Notes under the pieces: generated by a model | What the model was told of the DNA's origin: nothing | Seen by the model: the letters and a program-made list of their open reading frames with translations, nothing else | Databases searched by the model: none | Source: a virus | Reading direction: 5' to 3' (one strand) | Length of the DNA: 47,932 nucleotides | Virus record (IMG/VR): IMGVR_UViG_3300046820_000833 | Span: 1 to 47,932 of that record | Made by a program: the position numbers and the translations under genes | Shown: positions 8,379 to 17,418 of the stretch, piece by piece | Position numbering within the stretch: position 1 is the first letter of the stretch | Layout: the number at the start of each line of letters is the position of its first letter

Positions 8379-11300
8379 TTACGGATTAGAAGGTCTTAAA
8401 AAATTTCTTTGTATTTTATTATCATAATCCTTCCACTCGCAAAGAAATTTTCCTTGTTTACTGTATCTTCCAACCCACGTGTCGATAACAAATTGTCCTT
8501 TATCAACATCACCTTCAATACCGAATTCTACAGGTATATTTATTTTACTTTTATTTTGTGTACCAGCAAAAGATACAGTTTGTTCACCACGCTGTGTTGG
8601 TGTTCCGTCAACATATTCGTAATAATACAAAGTTACACTGGTTGATGTATTTGGAGTTACTTTAATTTTCCCAATTACTCTCTTATTGTTTCCTTCGACT
8701 ATATAAATGTTAGCCTCGTGACTGTTATTTAATACTGGGTCTGGAATATCCTTTTTAGAACTCCAGTTAAACTGTGCACTTACTGTAAAGTCATCTGGTT
8801 TCCCTGTATCGGTAGTTGTGAACTCGTCAATACCAAAACAACCAATAACTAATTCGTCATCAATAGTTGGTGTTGGTGTAACTGGAGCTTCTGGTGCTGC
8901 TGCTGCCACTTCAGCGTTTTTAATATCGTCTAATGGTGGCGTGTTATCTTTCACCATTTCGGATGTTATCTCAGTCACTTCTGGGTTAGCAATATTTTTC
9001 TGACCATCATGGATATAGTATCCAGTTGGGCTTAATGGTGCGTCAGTTGTAACTTCTTCACCAGCATCATTTTTAGTTGTTATTTTAGGTACTTCCTTAG
9101 AGATGTAATCAGCCCTAGGGTCATAAACTTGTGTGTTTGCAAAATAATTAAATGATAATGCGTTTTGTAATTTATTCAATGGACCCATAAGTGTAGAAGC
9201 ACCTATGAACTTGAACGAAATACTAACATTTGCAATCATTGGTTGAACACCTACACCTTCTGGGTTAAGGTCCCAAACTAATGGTTCGTAATCAATGTTA
9301 ACACTATCCATAACAATCTTAGTGTTATAAAAATCACCAATTCTAAGGATACAAACTGGCGGCCTACCGAAGGCTAAATTGTTTGCACCTTGTGACTCAA
9401 GAGTTTTACCTTGTCTAGTACATTGTAATAAGAATGTTAGCCTAGCGTTTAACCCCTCTGGTGTTGTAGAGTGGAACGCTGGGTGGAAATATCTTATTTT
9501 TTCTCTGAATCTATCAAAAACAAACGGGTCAGCATCAGTAAGTTGGTCGAAATAACCACATTCACCGTAATATCTATTTGTTATTTTATTTGTAACTTTT
9601 CTTTGTGTTGTTGTTGTAACTGAAGCTGGCGTTGGTGTTTCAGCATCCTGTAACTCTGGGCTAAACTTCATATCAATATTAACATATCTATCTTTTTTAC
9701 AATCAAAAGCGTCTGTTGGTGGGTCTGGGTATTTTTTACTTTGTTTTGGACACCCTGGACTTTCTGGGTTTTCTTTTCCTGGATTAATTTTAAACCTTTT
9801 TTCTATTTGTTCTTTTGTCAAACCAGCTGCCTCATATATTGGTGTTAATTCTTTTTTTAATAGGGCTAATACCTTATCACCTCTTTTGTTGGCCAAGGTG
9901 AAATTCGAAGTACTAAAACCTTGTTTACTAGCATATCCAGTTACCTCAACAACACAATGAGGACATATTTTTGTTAAATATTCACCCATTACTTGTACTC
10001 TATTTGGGTCGTAAAAACCATCTATTGTACCAATAGGTGAACAAACGATAGATTTTGTTTTTAAACTACCTTGTTTTGGTTCGGCATTCCAATTAGAATA
10101 ATTTAACCCGTAGTTATATCTATCAGTCCATCTAAGTACATTACCTTTAATCGCTTTTTGTGTTGTATCAGCGACACTACCCCCGACCAAACCGAAGCCA
10201 GCACCGTCAAGGTTTACACCATAATCAATAGAGTTAGTAATCCCAGCACCACTAAGACCATCTTCATATTCTAAATTAATATCTGAGTTATCATTTGGAA
10301 AATAAACTTTTAACCCAAGCACATCTGGTTCTGGTGTTAAAACTCTTTGTGGTGTTGTTGTTATAGTATCAGTTACAATATCGCTTCTTTCACTAACAGT
10401 CAACCTTTCTGCCCATTTGCTGTTAGGGTCAATACAACCAGCAAAGAAAGACGCAACAAAGTGGTCATCTGGACCGTTTGCACCTCTAAATGCGTTTACA
10501 TAACTTGGGTGGTCGACAATAACTTGAAACGATAAACTACCGCTTCTTTCAGTGTTGTTGTAAGTATAAATTGATTCACCTCTACCGATAAAGTTATTTG
10601 TTTCCCAGTTAATACTGTTACTTTCACTAAATTGGATATTGTATGGTGGGAACCACATGATTCTACCCTTTTTACCTGTTACTAAATCTCCTGGACCTTG
10701 TTCACACGTTGGTAAATTTGCAACATCATCATTCCATGCAAGGTTTTCAATAGAGAACATGAATTTTTTAGGGTCTGCTGGTGAGTCGTTTGTATATGGT
10801 GCTATTTTAGCAAAACCATATTCATCCAACACAGAGTTTTGTAGGTTAAACCTATAAGGAAGGTGGTCACTATCCCATAACCCATGACTTCTAACCATTT
10901 TACCTACTTTGTCGTATCTATCAAGTGTTGTCCAGCTTCTACAATATGTTTCATCAGCGGTTTTATTTTCCTCACCCTTATATCTTCCAGTTTCTAAATC
11001 AAACATACCAGCTTTCATTACAGCATTACCTTTTGAAAAACCTTTTCCGTTTGCTGATTCTAACTGAGATGAATGTTTATTCATATCACCTTTTTTAGTG
11101 ACAATATTTAACATTCCTTTGCTGTTGAATAACTTTTGTGTTTTAACCAATAAAGATTTTTTATCACCAAGTAATTCATCATATTCTTCAATATTATTAA
11201 CTGCACCACCAGTACCAGTAGTCCATGAAAACCCAATATCACTTAATTTTCTTTCGTCATACCCTGTATTTCCTCTTGGGCCAGTAAACGTTTCTTCTGG

Positions 11301-12659
11301 ACTCTTAAATCCAGATTCGCTAACTTTTTGTTCTCTTGTATAACTTAAATTTGGGATGATTTTATCGTCACTACCAAACAGGTTAATAATAGTACCAGTA
11401 CCACCAGTTTGAGAGAAGGCATATAATATACCGTCAGTGATTTGAACTTCCCCTTTGTTGTTTTTATATGCTGGTGCATAACCAACCCTAAATGGTGAAT
11501 TAGAAGGACTATCATACCCCTGTGGACTAATTCCTAACTGATTCGCTCTAATGTTCGTTAAAAGGGCTTGTATTTGACCTTTACCAGTATGTACAATCAT
11601 TGCGTTGGCTCTATCTATGTTTTCCACTTCACCGCTTTCTGATTGAAAAAGAGAACCATCGTCTTCTAGATAACTTCTAGGTATGGTAAAACCTAATATA
11701 CTAGCGGCAGCGTTGAATATCTTACCACCAGTGCTTTTTGGTATTGTAATTTTGTAGTTTGGTCTAAACCCAGCAAAACCATTTCCTTTAACCAAACTAA
11801 GAATATTGTCTTGAACGTTTAATGTCCCTAATATTTCTTGCTGAACGTTGAATGCAGCGTTGTTTGCTAATGCTAATGCTAATTGTTGTCCACCAATCTT
11901 ACCTAACTTTGTATCGTTGATAAGTCCAGCAGCACCTAATACTCTACCAGCCAATGAAGACCTAATGTCGAAGTTTGTAACAACACCACCTTTAGCAAAA
12001 CCTAAACCTTGTCCATTTAAAACGCTTCCGATTACATTCGCAGCTTGAACAGCACCACTACCACCTAGATTCAACGCACCATATTGGTCTAAATAACCAC
12101 CTATTTGTGTTGAGATGTTTAAAGGTTGTAAACTAATAAATGCTGACATATCAATTTGTTTGCTAGCATCTAAATAAAGGTTTTTGATTGTATTATCTTT
12201 TAAATATTGAGCGTTGGTAGTTTTACCTAATAAACCATATTGACTTACTTGGTCTGTTGCTGAAGTTGGGTATGATTGAATACCTTGTGGCCAATACGCT
12301 GTACCAAAATCAGTATTTGGTACCACATTAATCATATCTATGTCTTTTAATTCATTTGCAATTGGTGAATCATTTTGAAACGTATTCATAATCACATTCA
12401 AATCTTTCCAAAGAATTCCGTTGGTCTCTAAAGGTAACCCAATTGGAACAACAACACTACCAGTACCAACCATAGTGTCTAACACAGGTTCACCAATTCT
12501 CGGACTACCATTTAATGAAGTTGATAAGAAAGGATAAACTGGTAATAAATTTAGATTCAATAAAAAATCTCGAATACCACCACCTGTACCCACAGTAACA
12601 CTATTGATAGTATTCTTTGTAGTTGGTGTTGGTGCTGATGTATTATAAAATATTGGCAT
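8379..12659 (-). CDS. Large baseplate/tail structural protein with OmpA-like domain
   Basis: A 1426-residue protein. Residues about 685-725 contain NFIGRGESIYTYNNTERSGS plus LSFQVI, and residues about 1100-1160 contain DFYNTKIVMDSVNIDYEPL, then WDLNPEGVGVQPMIANVSIS and FKFIGASTL. Both resemble tail-tube-cap or baseplate proteins of contractile-tailed phages. Between them, at about 870-1000, is an OmpA-like fold: VEVTGYASKQG, then NFTLANKRGDKVLALLKKEL and a closing RYVNIDMKF strand. The Arg that contacts peptidoglycan in OmpA domains is present (NKRGDKV), while the usual HTD aspartate is replaced (YAS). The end (about 1250-1426) looks like beta-rich decoration. It has its own upstream region with a late element and a host-type promoter. 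Structural role likely; exact T4 counterpart unknown. Confidence 0.7.
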   Translation of the reverse strand: MPIFYNTSAPTPTTKNTINSVTVGTGGGIRDFLLNLNLLPVYPFLSTSLNGSPRIGEPVLDTMVGTGSVVVPIGLPLETNGILWKDLNVIMNTFQNDSPIANELKDIDMINVVPNTDFGTAYWPQGIQSYPTSATDQVSQYGLLGKTTNAQYLKDNTIKNLYLDASKQIDMSAFISLQPLNISTQIGGYLDQYGALNLGGSGAVQAANVIGSVLNGQGLGFAKGGVVTNFDIRSSLAGRVLGAAGLINDTKLGKIGGQQLALALANNAAFNVQQEILGTLNVQDNILSLVKGNGFAGFRPNYKITIPKSTGGKIFNAAASILGFTIPRSYLEDDGSLFQSESGEVENIDRANAMIVHTGKGQIQALLTNIRANQLGISPQGYDSPSNSPFRVGYAPAYKNNKGEVQITDGILYAFSQTGGTGTIINLFGSDDKIIPNLSYTREQKVSESGFKSPEETFTGPRGNTGYDERKLSDIGFSWTTGTGGAVNNIEEYDELLGDKKSLLVKTQKLFNSKGMLNIVTKKGDMNKHSSQLESANGKGFSKGNAVMKAGMFDLETGRYKGEENKTADETYCRSWTTLDRYDKVGKMVRSHGLWDSDHLPYRFNLQNSVLDEYGFAKIAPYTNDSPADPKKFMFSIENLAWNDDVANLPTCEQGPGDLVTGKKGRIMWFPPYNIQFSESNSINWETNNFIGRGESIYTYNNTERSGSLSFQVIVDHPSYVNAFRGANGPDDHFVASFFAGCIDPNSKWAERLTVSERSDIVTDTITTTPQRVLTPEPDVLGLKVYFPNDNSDINLEYEDGLSGAGITNSIDYGVNLDGAGFGLVGGSVADTTQKAIKGNVLRWTDRYNYGLNYSNWNAEPKQGSLKTKSIVCSPIGTIDGFYDPNRVQVMGEYLTKICPHCVVEVTGYASKQGFSTSNFTLANKRGDKVLALLKKELTPIYEAAGLTKEQIEKRFKINPGKENPESPGCPKQSKKYPDPPTDAFDCKKDRYVNIDMKFSPELQDAETPTPASVTTTTQRKVTNKITNRYYGECGYFDQLTDADPFVFDRFREKIRYFHPAFHSTTPEGLNARLTFLLQCTRQGKTLESQGANNLAFGRPPVCILRIGDFYNTKIVMDSVNIDYEPLVWDLNPEGVGVQPMIANVSISFKFIGASTLMGPLNKLQNALSFNYFANTQVYDPRADYISKEVPKITTKNDAGEEVTTDAPLSPTGYYIHDGQKNIANPEVTEITSEMVKDNTPPLDDIKNAEVAAAAPEAPVTPTPTIDDELVIGCFGIDEFTTTDTGKPDDFTVSAQFNWSSKKDIPDPVLNNSHEANIYIVEGNNKRVIGKIKVTPNTSTSVTLYYYEYVDGTPTQRGEQTVSFAGTQNKSKINIPVEFGIEGDVDKGQFVIDTWVGRYSKQGKFLCEWKDYDNKIQRNFLRPSNP

Positions 12660-12678
12660 AGTACTTACATTGTTTCTA

Positions 12679-12687
12679 TATAAATAC
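12679..12687 (-). promoter_or_regulatory. Putative late promoter element for the 1426-aa baseplate gene
   Basis: Reads GTATTTATA on the minus strand, ending 19 nt before the ATG at 12659; a one-base variant of the recurrent element. Confidence 0.5.
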
Positions 12688-12740
12688 TATAGTACTGAAA
12701 TTTTTGAGAAAATAAATGATTGTTGAAGATTAAAAGTATA

Positions 12741-12772
12741 TAAAACAAAAAAAGGCACAAGTTGTGCCTTAA
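12741..12772 (-). terminator. Intrinsic terminator
   Basis: Perfect 9-bp stem AAGGCACAA/TTGTGCCTT (12752-12760 with 12762-12770), followed on the minus strand by TTTTTTTGTTTTAT. It lies between the tape-measure gene and the 1426-aa gene, about 75 nt downstream of a host-type promoter. Confidence 0.85.
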
Positions 12773-12850
12773 TTTTAAAATATTATATATTAATATTTAT
12801 TATTTATATTATTATTAATTTATATTATATATGTATACTTTTTATATGTA
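12773..12850 (-). ncRNA. Possible short AU-rich transcript between promoter and terminator
   Basis: A perfect host-type promoter (12851-12881) and a strong terminator (12741-12772) bracket this almost pure A/T stretch on the minus strand. I see no ATG in it. If the promoter is active, an RNA of about 90-100 nt would be made. It may only be a leader that partly reads through to the baseplate gene. Confidence 0.3.
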
Positions 12851-12881
12851 CAAAAATACGGTTTTTTCACCACAAAGTCAA
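12851..12881 (-). promoter_or_regulatory. Host-type promoter (TTG-N20-TATTTTTG)
   Basis: On the minus strand TTG (12881-12879), a 20-nt spacer and TATTTTTG (12858-12851). It sits after the tape-measure stop codon and before a strong terminator. The rest of the 274-nt gap is A/T-rich without further features. Confidence 0.65.
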
Positions 12882-12933
12882 GCAATATGTAAAAGTTTTT
12901 AAAAGTATTTCTCAACTAATTGATTATCAAGCA

Positions 12934-15582
12934 TTATTGACCTTTATTTTTACCACCAGCTTTTTGTTTTTCTAACTCAGAAGTAATAACTCTTGTAATT
13001 TCACGTTTGAATTCACCATTCTTCATCAAGTCAACACTCGCTCCAGGATTTCCTGGACTTTGTACTGTAATAGAACCATTGATTGTCATTTCACCAAATG
13101 TGTGGTGAACATTGCTACTAGAATTTTGAGTTGCTTTATCAATAGCACCACCTTTTTTCATCGCTAATAAGTCGTCTTTATTATCAATTGGTGTTATTTT
13201 ACCGCCTTGTATAACACCTCTACCTTCAGAGAAGTCACTACCAAAATAACCACCAGCCAAAGCACCTAACGGGCCACCTAAAGCACCACCAATAGCACTA
13301 CCAACCATTCCAAATGTAGCATCATGAACTGGACTAGAAAATAAACCATCGTGAAGTCCTTTTTTGGCCGAACCACCAAACAACGCATCACCACCAATAT
13401 CACCAACTTTATCACCAGCTAAACCACCGATAATACCACCTAATAAACCACCAATAGCTGTACCAACACCAGGAAAAATCATAGTACCAATAGCAGCACC
13501 ACCAGCAGCACCACCCCACGCTCCTAATCCAGAAGTCGTAGCCCTTGTCGCTGTTCTACCAACATTTTCACCAGTATCCATTCCAGCTTCACTATTTGAG
13601 GTGTATTCATCATAACCAGATAGTCCAGCTGAAAGCAAACCAGCACCAGCACCACCCCAACCCTTGGCAAACTTACCAATTTTTGAAGCACTTCTAAGTC
13701 TTCCGAATTTACCTTTACCAAACATTTTACTAAATCTACCACCTTTCTTACCATTACCAAGCATATCGGTAATATCACCACCATCACCACCACCACCAGC
13801 ACTAGCAACACTATTAAAACCTAAACCTAATTGAATACCATTACCGAACCATTTTGCTCTTTCCCAAAAGAAACCAATTACCTTACCGATAGTAGGTGCC
13901 GCTTTAGCGAATAGATAAAGACCAGCGGTTAACTTTGGCCACTCAATCATAAATCCAGCTATTGAGCTAACCCATTCACCAACCATCGTTGCAAATTTTT
14001 CTATTTTTTCACCCCAACCACCTTTCATTGTAAACTTATCACTTAACCCTTGTAATTTAGGTATTAAGTTTTTGTTCATAGTTTCAACCAATGGTAATAA
14101 GAACACCTTCAACTGATTAATTAAATATGTAATTTGCTCATCAAATGTAGACGCTTGTTTCGCTCTTTCTTCCATTGTAGCAGTTTCAGCCATTTGAGCT
14201 TTCAAGATTTGTTTATCTTGCTCGTTCATCTGCTTAAGTAGTTTAGGTTGACCGTTAATCATGATACTAGCCTCACCATTTTTATTCAACACAGATTTGT
14301 TTGTGATAAATTCTTTTAGCTCTTCAGCATCTTTTCCACCACCAAGACTAAAGTTAAGTTGTGATTTAATTTTTGTATATTTTGCAGCGTTTTTACCAGC
14401 TGTAACCAAATCATCATAAGCAACACCTGTTTGTTCCGCAATGATTCTCAATTTATGCATTTCCATAGCACCTAAATCAAACTCACCAGTTTTAGAATTA
14501 AATTTAGCTGAAGCAGCAGCTGCATTACCCAACTCTTCAGTTAATCCAGCCATATCGTTACGAGCCATATACATCAAATGGAACGGGTCAGCCATTTTAG
14601 CCCATTCACCACCCATTACTTGTAATTGTGCAGACATATCAACAGCACCTTCAACACTAAAAAGTTTATCAGCCATACCAGCCGCAAAATCCATACTAAC
14701 ACCTAATTTAGAAACAAGTCCAGCCATTTTAGCCAATCCTTTAACACCGTCCTTAAAATTATAACGGTTAAGCATTTTAATGTTGCTTTGAATGTTCTTA
14801 ACAACCTTCGTTGCATTTAACCCCATTTTATGGGTGTCGTTCATGGTCTGTTCAATGAATTGACCAGTTCTTTCAGCTGATAAACCTTGGTTTTCAAACT
14901 CGGCAGCCATTTGAGCAGCACCTTCAGCACCTAACCCAGTAGCAGCAGCCATTTGACCCAAGTAAGTTAAACCTTGTTGACTCATCTCAACCGTTCTACC
15001 TAACTGCTCACTATATGTTGATTGTAATACTGATAATTCTTTGATACCAATACCAATCATATTGGTTTGAAGTGCGGCACCTTTTATTGTAGCTCTAAAA
15101 CCTTCAGTACCCTTAGAAAGAATACCCATAGACAAAGCAGATTGTTTCATGGATTTATCCAATTCAAACAATCCTAACCCTTTAATTTTACCGTAAGCCG
15201 ATTGTATTAATCCAGGTAAACCAACAAACGCCTTACCAAGACCTTTAGCCGCCTCACCCATAAGTTTAGCACCAGCCAAAGACTTTTTATTAACAGAAGC
15301 CAAAGCACCTTGTAATGCTTTACCTTGTTTTTCCATCTCAGCTGTTTGCTCTTTTAAAATCTTAAGTTTGATTTCAGCGGCAACCTTTTCATCACCAGTT
15401 AAGCTAGCAATTTCTCTTTCGATTTGCAGCTCTATTTGTTTGTTCTTATTAATAGTTTTTTGGATTGTTTTAAGGTCTTCAACACCTTTCATATAATCCT
15501 CAATACTACGACTAACCTCTTGTTGTAGTCTAGCTTGTTCTTTTAATAATTCCGTTAATTCTCTTTGTTCTTTTAAGGTCAT
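12934..15582 (-). CDS. Tail tape measure protein
   Basis: An 882-residue protein with the usual tape-measure build: a charged coiled-coil N-terminus (about 1-100), a long alanine-rich helical body with repeated MAAEF/AGLVSKLG-like heptads, a hydrophobic stretch around 540-580 (IAGFMIEWPKLTAGLYLFAK), and a glycine-zipper segment at about 690-760 (GGLLGGIIGGLAGDKVGDIG). Such proteins fill the tail tube and set its length; at about 0.15 nm per residue this would give a tail near 130 nm. It starts 6 nt after the 492-aa gene and lies downstream of the tail chaperone pair, the standard order tube-chaperones-tape measure-baseplate. The glycine zipper probably inserts in the host membrane on DNA ejection (inference). 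Confidence 0.85.
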   Translation of the reverse strand: MTLKEQRELTELLKEQARLQQEVSRSIEDYMKGVEDLKTIQKTINKNKQIELQIEREIASLTGDEKVAAEIKLKILKEQTAEMEKQGKALQGALASVNKKSLAGAKLMGEAAKGLGKAFVGLPGLIQSAYGKIKGLGLFELDKSMKQSALSMGILSKGTEGFRATIKGAALQTNMIGIGIKELSVLQSTYSEQLGRTVEMSQQGLTYLGQMAAATGLGAEGAAQMAAEFENQGLSAERTGQFIEQTMNDTHKMGLNATKVVKNIQSNIKMLNRYNFKDGVKGLAKMAGLVSKLGVSMDFAAGMADKLFSVEGAVDMSAQLQVMGGEWAKMADPFHLMYMARNDMAGLTEELGNAAAASAKFNSKTGEFDLGAMEMHKLRIIAEQTGVAYDDLVTAGKNAAKYTKIKSQLNFSLGGGKDAEELKEFITNKSVLNKNGEASIMINGQPKLLKQMNEQDKQILKAQMAETATMEERAKQASTFDEQITYLINQLKVFLLPLVETMNKNLIPKLQGLSDKFTMKGGWGEKIEKFATMVGEWVSSIAGFMIEWPKLTAGLYLFAKAAPTIGKVIGFFWERAKWFGNGIQLGLGFNSVASAGGGGDGGDITDMLGNGKKGGRFSKMFGKGKFGRLRSASKIGKFAKGWGGAGAGLLSAGLSGYDEYTSNSEAGMDTGENVGRTATRATTSGLGAWGGAAGGAAIGTMIFPGVGTAIGGLLGGIIGGLAGDKVGDIGGDALFGGSAKKGLHDGLFSSPVHDATFGMVGSAIGGALGGPLGALAGGYFGSDFSEGRGVIQGGKITPIDNKDDLLAMKKGGAIDKATQNSSSNVHHTFGEMTINGSITVQSPGNPGASVDLMKNGEFKREITRVITSELEKQKAGGKNKGQ

Positions 15583-15588
15583 AATCTA

Positions 15589-17067
15589 TTACTTTTTTTC
15601 TTCTTCTTTTTGTGGTATATAACCTTCAGATTTTAAAAACTCAATCTTAACATTCTTACCTTCATCACCAATACTTTTTACGATAAAATTATCGTTAGAT
15701 TTTTTTTGAACGATTTCAACGTCACAAATTTTTACATTAGGATTTTCGGTTTTTTCTTTTACTAGAATTCTTAATTTGTAGTTATCTGGATTATCGAAAT
15801 TAGTCATTAAAACCTTACCAACTTGATTAATCTCAAATCTTCTTATATCTATTTTGTAGGTCCTATCTGTACCAATAGAATAAGTCTCAATATTCCCTTG
15901 TTTTGCTTTATAATTAATTTGAACTGGAGTTATTGGACGATATAAAACCTCACCTTTAAATTGAAAACCTTCACCAATCTTTTCATTTACTTTTCTGCTA
16001 GTATATTTACTAACTATATCTAATACAGGTACAATACCAGTTGGAGATGGTGGTTTTTTACCCATTAATTCAGCCACAAATGCTTGCCAAAATGTTGGTT
16101 GCTTATAAAACGCAGCTTTCATACTTGGGTCATTTAAAACCATTTGGTAAACCTTTTCAGCGTCATATTTTAATTCCTCTGGTGTTTTATCTTTTAAATC
16201 TTTTTCCCCATCTTCTTCATCACCTTCACATGAAGACATTGGTGAAACACCTTTGATACCTTTAATATTTATTTTTTGTTTTTTTTCGCCAGAGATAACA
16301 TTAAATAATAAATTAAATGTCTCACCATTATCAATAGTAGAAACAACATCTTTATTTAACGCATATAAACTTTGGGTTTCATCGTTAGGGTCACCCTTTA
16401 ATTCTAAAATAAAAGTATCCCACGAATTTAAGTCTGGAAGAATTTTATTTGTACCCTGGTTTATTTCAAAAGTAAAAGTATAGTTTGTTTTATTAATACA
16501 ACAAAAGACCAATTCACCTTGATTAAACATTAATTTTAGCCCTTTATTCTCAGAAATAGAATCCATAATTATAGCCAAATCGTCATCAATTTTTTTAGCC
16601 AATTTTTCATCAACCTCAGCGTTTGGTTTAATACCTTTTTTTTGTTGTTTTTCAGCACTAGGTGAAACTGGGTCTACAGTATCAATTACTTTACCATCTC
16701 TGATAATTTGAATATTTGTAACATCTCTAGCAGTATATGGTGCCCACGCTGACTTATCTCCATCTAGTTTATCTTTTTCATTTGTCTTATGAACTCGCCT
16801 TAATTGTAAATCATCACCATTTAAAGAAGTAAAAACCAAGAAATATCTAAAATCTGAGTTTGTTGAACCTTCATCGATATTATCCATAATTATTTGACCT
16901 CCAATATTATCAACAACTTTAAATTTGTTCATACTACCCTTCCAAGTAATAGCAATTACATCACCAACTTTGACGTTAGATTTAATCATTTTGTCAAACG
17001 GTGTTTCATTTATTGAAGCCAATAATCTTTGGTATTGGGATTCAGTGATTTTAAGTTTCTTAATCAT
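15589..17067 (-). CDS. Virion-type protein with KITESQY N-terminal tag (492 aa)
   Basis: A 492-residue protein starting MIKKLKITESQYQRLLASIN. The same short tag opens the 129-aa protein at 20806-21195 (AKLKITQKQYDAIILNE). The rest is soluble and beta-rich, with a charged linker near 285-300 (EGDEEDGEKDLKDK) and a Pro-rich stretch PPSPTGIVPVLDIV. It sits between the tail chaperones and the tape measure, 6 nt before the latter, and has a terminator/late-element cassette just upstream, so it probably starts the tape-measure transcript. No family is recognised. Position and tag suggest a tail or ejected protein; this is inference. Confidence 0.7.
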   Translation of the reverse strand: MIKKLKITESQYQRLLASINETPFDKMIKSNVKVGDVIAITWKGSMNKFKVVDNIGGQIIMDNIDEGSTNSDFRYFLVFTSLNGDDLQLRRVHKTNEKDKLDGDKSAWAPYTARDVTNIQIIRDGKVIDTVDPVSPSAEKQQKKGIKPNAEVDEKLAKKIDDDLAIIMDSISENKGLKLMFNQGELVFCCINKTNYTFTFEINQGTNKILPDLNSWDTFILELKGDPNDETQSLYALNKDVVSTIDNGETFNLLFNVISGEKKQKINIKGIKGVSPMSSCEGDEEDGEKDLKDKTPEELKYDAEKVYQMVLNDPSMKAAFYKQPTFWQAFVAELMGKKPPSPTGIVPVLDIVSKYTSRKVNEKIGEGFQFKGEVLYRPITPVQINYKAKQGNIETYSIGTDRTYKIDIRRFEINQVGKVLMTNFDNPDNYKLRILVKEKTENPNVKICDVEIVQKKSNDNFIVKSIGDEGKNVKIEFLKSEGYIPQKEEEKK

Positions 17068-17084
17068 CGTTCTTATTCTTTGTT

Positions 17085-17094
17085 AATAAATATC
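17085..17094 (-). promoter_or_regulatory. Putative late promoter element for the 492-aa gene/tape measure unit
   Basis: Reads GATATTTATT on the minus strand, 17 nt before the ATG at 17067 and 4-5 nt after the T-tract of the preceding terminator. Confidence 0.55.
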
Positions 17095-17098
17095 ATAT

Positions 17099-17130
17099 AA
17101 AACAAAAATACCCACTTTTATGTGGGCATT
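17099..17130 (-). terminator. Intrinsic terminator after the tail chaperone genes
   Basis: Stem CCCAC/GTGGG (17111-17115 with 17122-17126, plus flanking A-T pairs) followed on the minus strand by ATTTTTGTTTTAT. It lies directly after the stop of the frameshifted chaperone frame. Confidence 0.75.
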
Positions 17131-17133
17131 TTA

Positions 17134-17418
17134 TTAGGTTGTTGGTATATCACCCGATTTTATTTTATTTTTTAATGCATCCCCAGTTACCCTAGTTGTT
17201 CTAGAACCTTTTGAGTTTTTGGTTTGAGTTTTATTTCTAAGTTCCTCAGCCCTTTCTTCTCTTTCTCTAGCTTCTTTATTAAGTAACCCTAAAAAGAATC
17301 TTCTTTCGTATGTCGGCATAACCAAAACATCTGAGTAGTTAAAACCTTTAAGGTACTGTGTGCAAATATATATTTCTTCTAGTAACGGTACTTTATATTC
17401 GGATGTTAGGCCAAAAAA
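17134..17418 (-). CDS. Downstream frame of the tail chaperone, expressed by +1/-2 frameshift
   Basis: This frame is open from a TGA at 17470-17472 to the stop at 17134, overlapping the end of the 436-aa chaperone. From the T7 run it reads FFGLTSEYKVPLLEEIYICT, QYLKGFNYSDVLVMPTYERR, FFLGLLNKEAREREE and ends in a basic tail. The first part resembles the C-terminal extension of tail assembly chaperone fusions. A start inside the frame (TTG at 17325 or ATG at 17319) would lose this conserved-looking segment, so fusion is more likely than separate translation. With a +1 slip on AAC TTT TTT TGG the product has about 522 residues: 428 from the first frame and 94 from this one. Known chaperone pairs upstream of tape measures use such shifts; +1 or -2 is less common than -1. 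Confidence 0.7.
   Translation of the reverse strand, partial: FFGLTSEYKVPLLEEIYICTQYLKGFNYSDVLVMPTYERRFFLGLLNKEAREREERAEELRNKTQTKNSKGSRTTRVTGDALKNKIKSGDIPTT

Noticed and set aside
13524-13811. 95-residue Val/Leu-rich minus-strand frame inside the tape measure gene
   Set aside because: Shifted reading of the Gly-rich tape-measure codons; valine/leucine bias is what such a shift gives.
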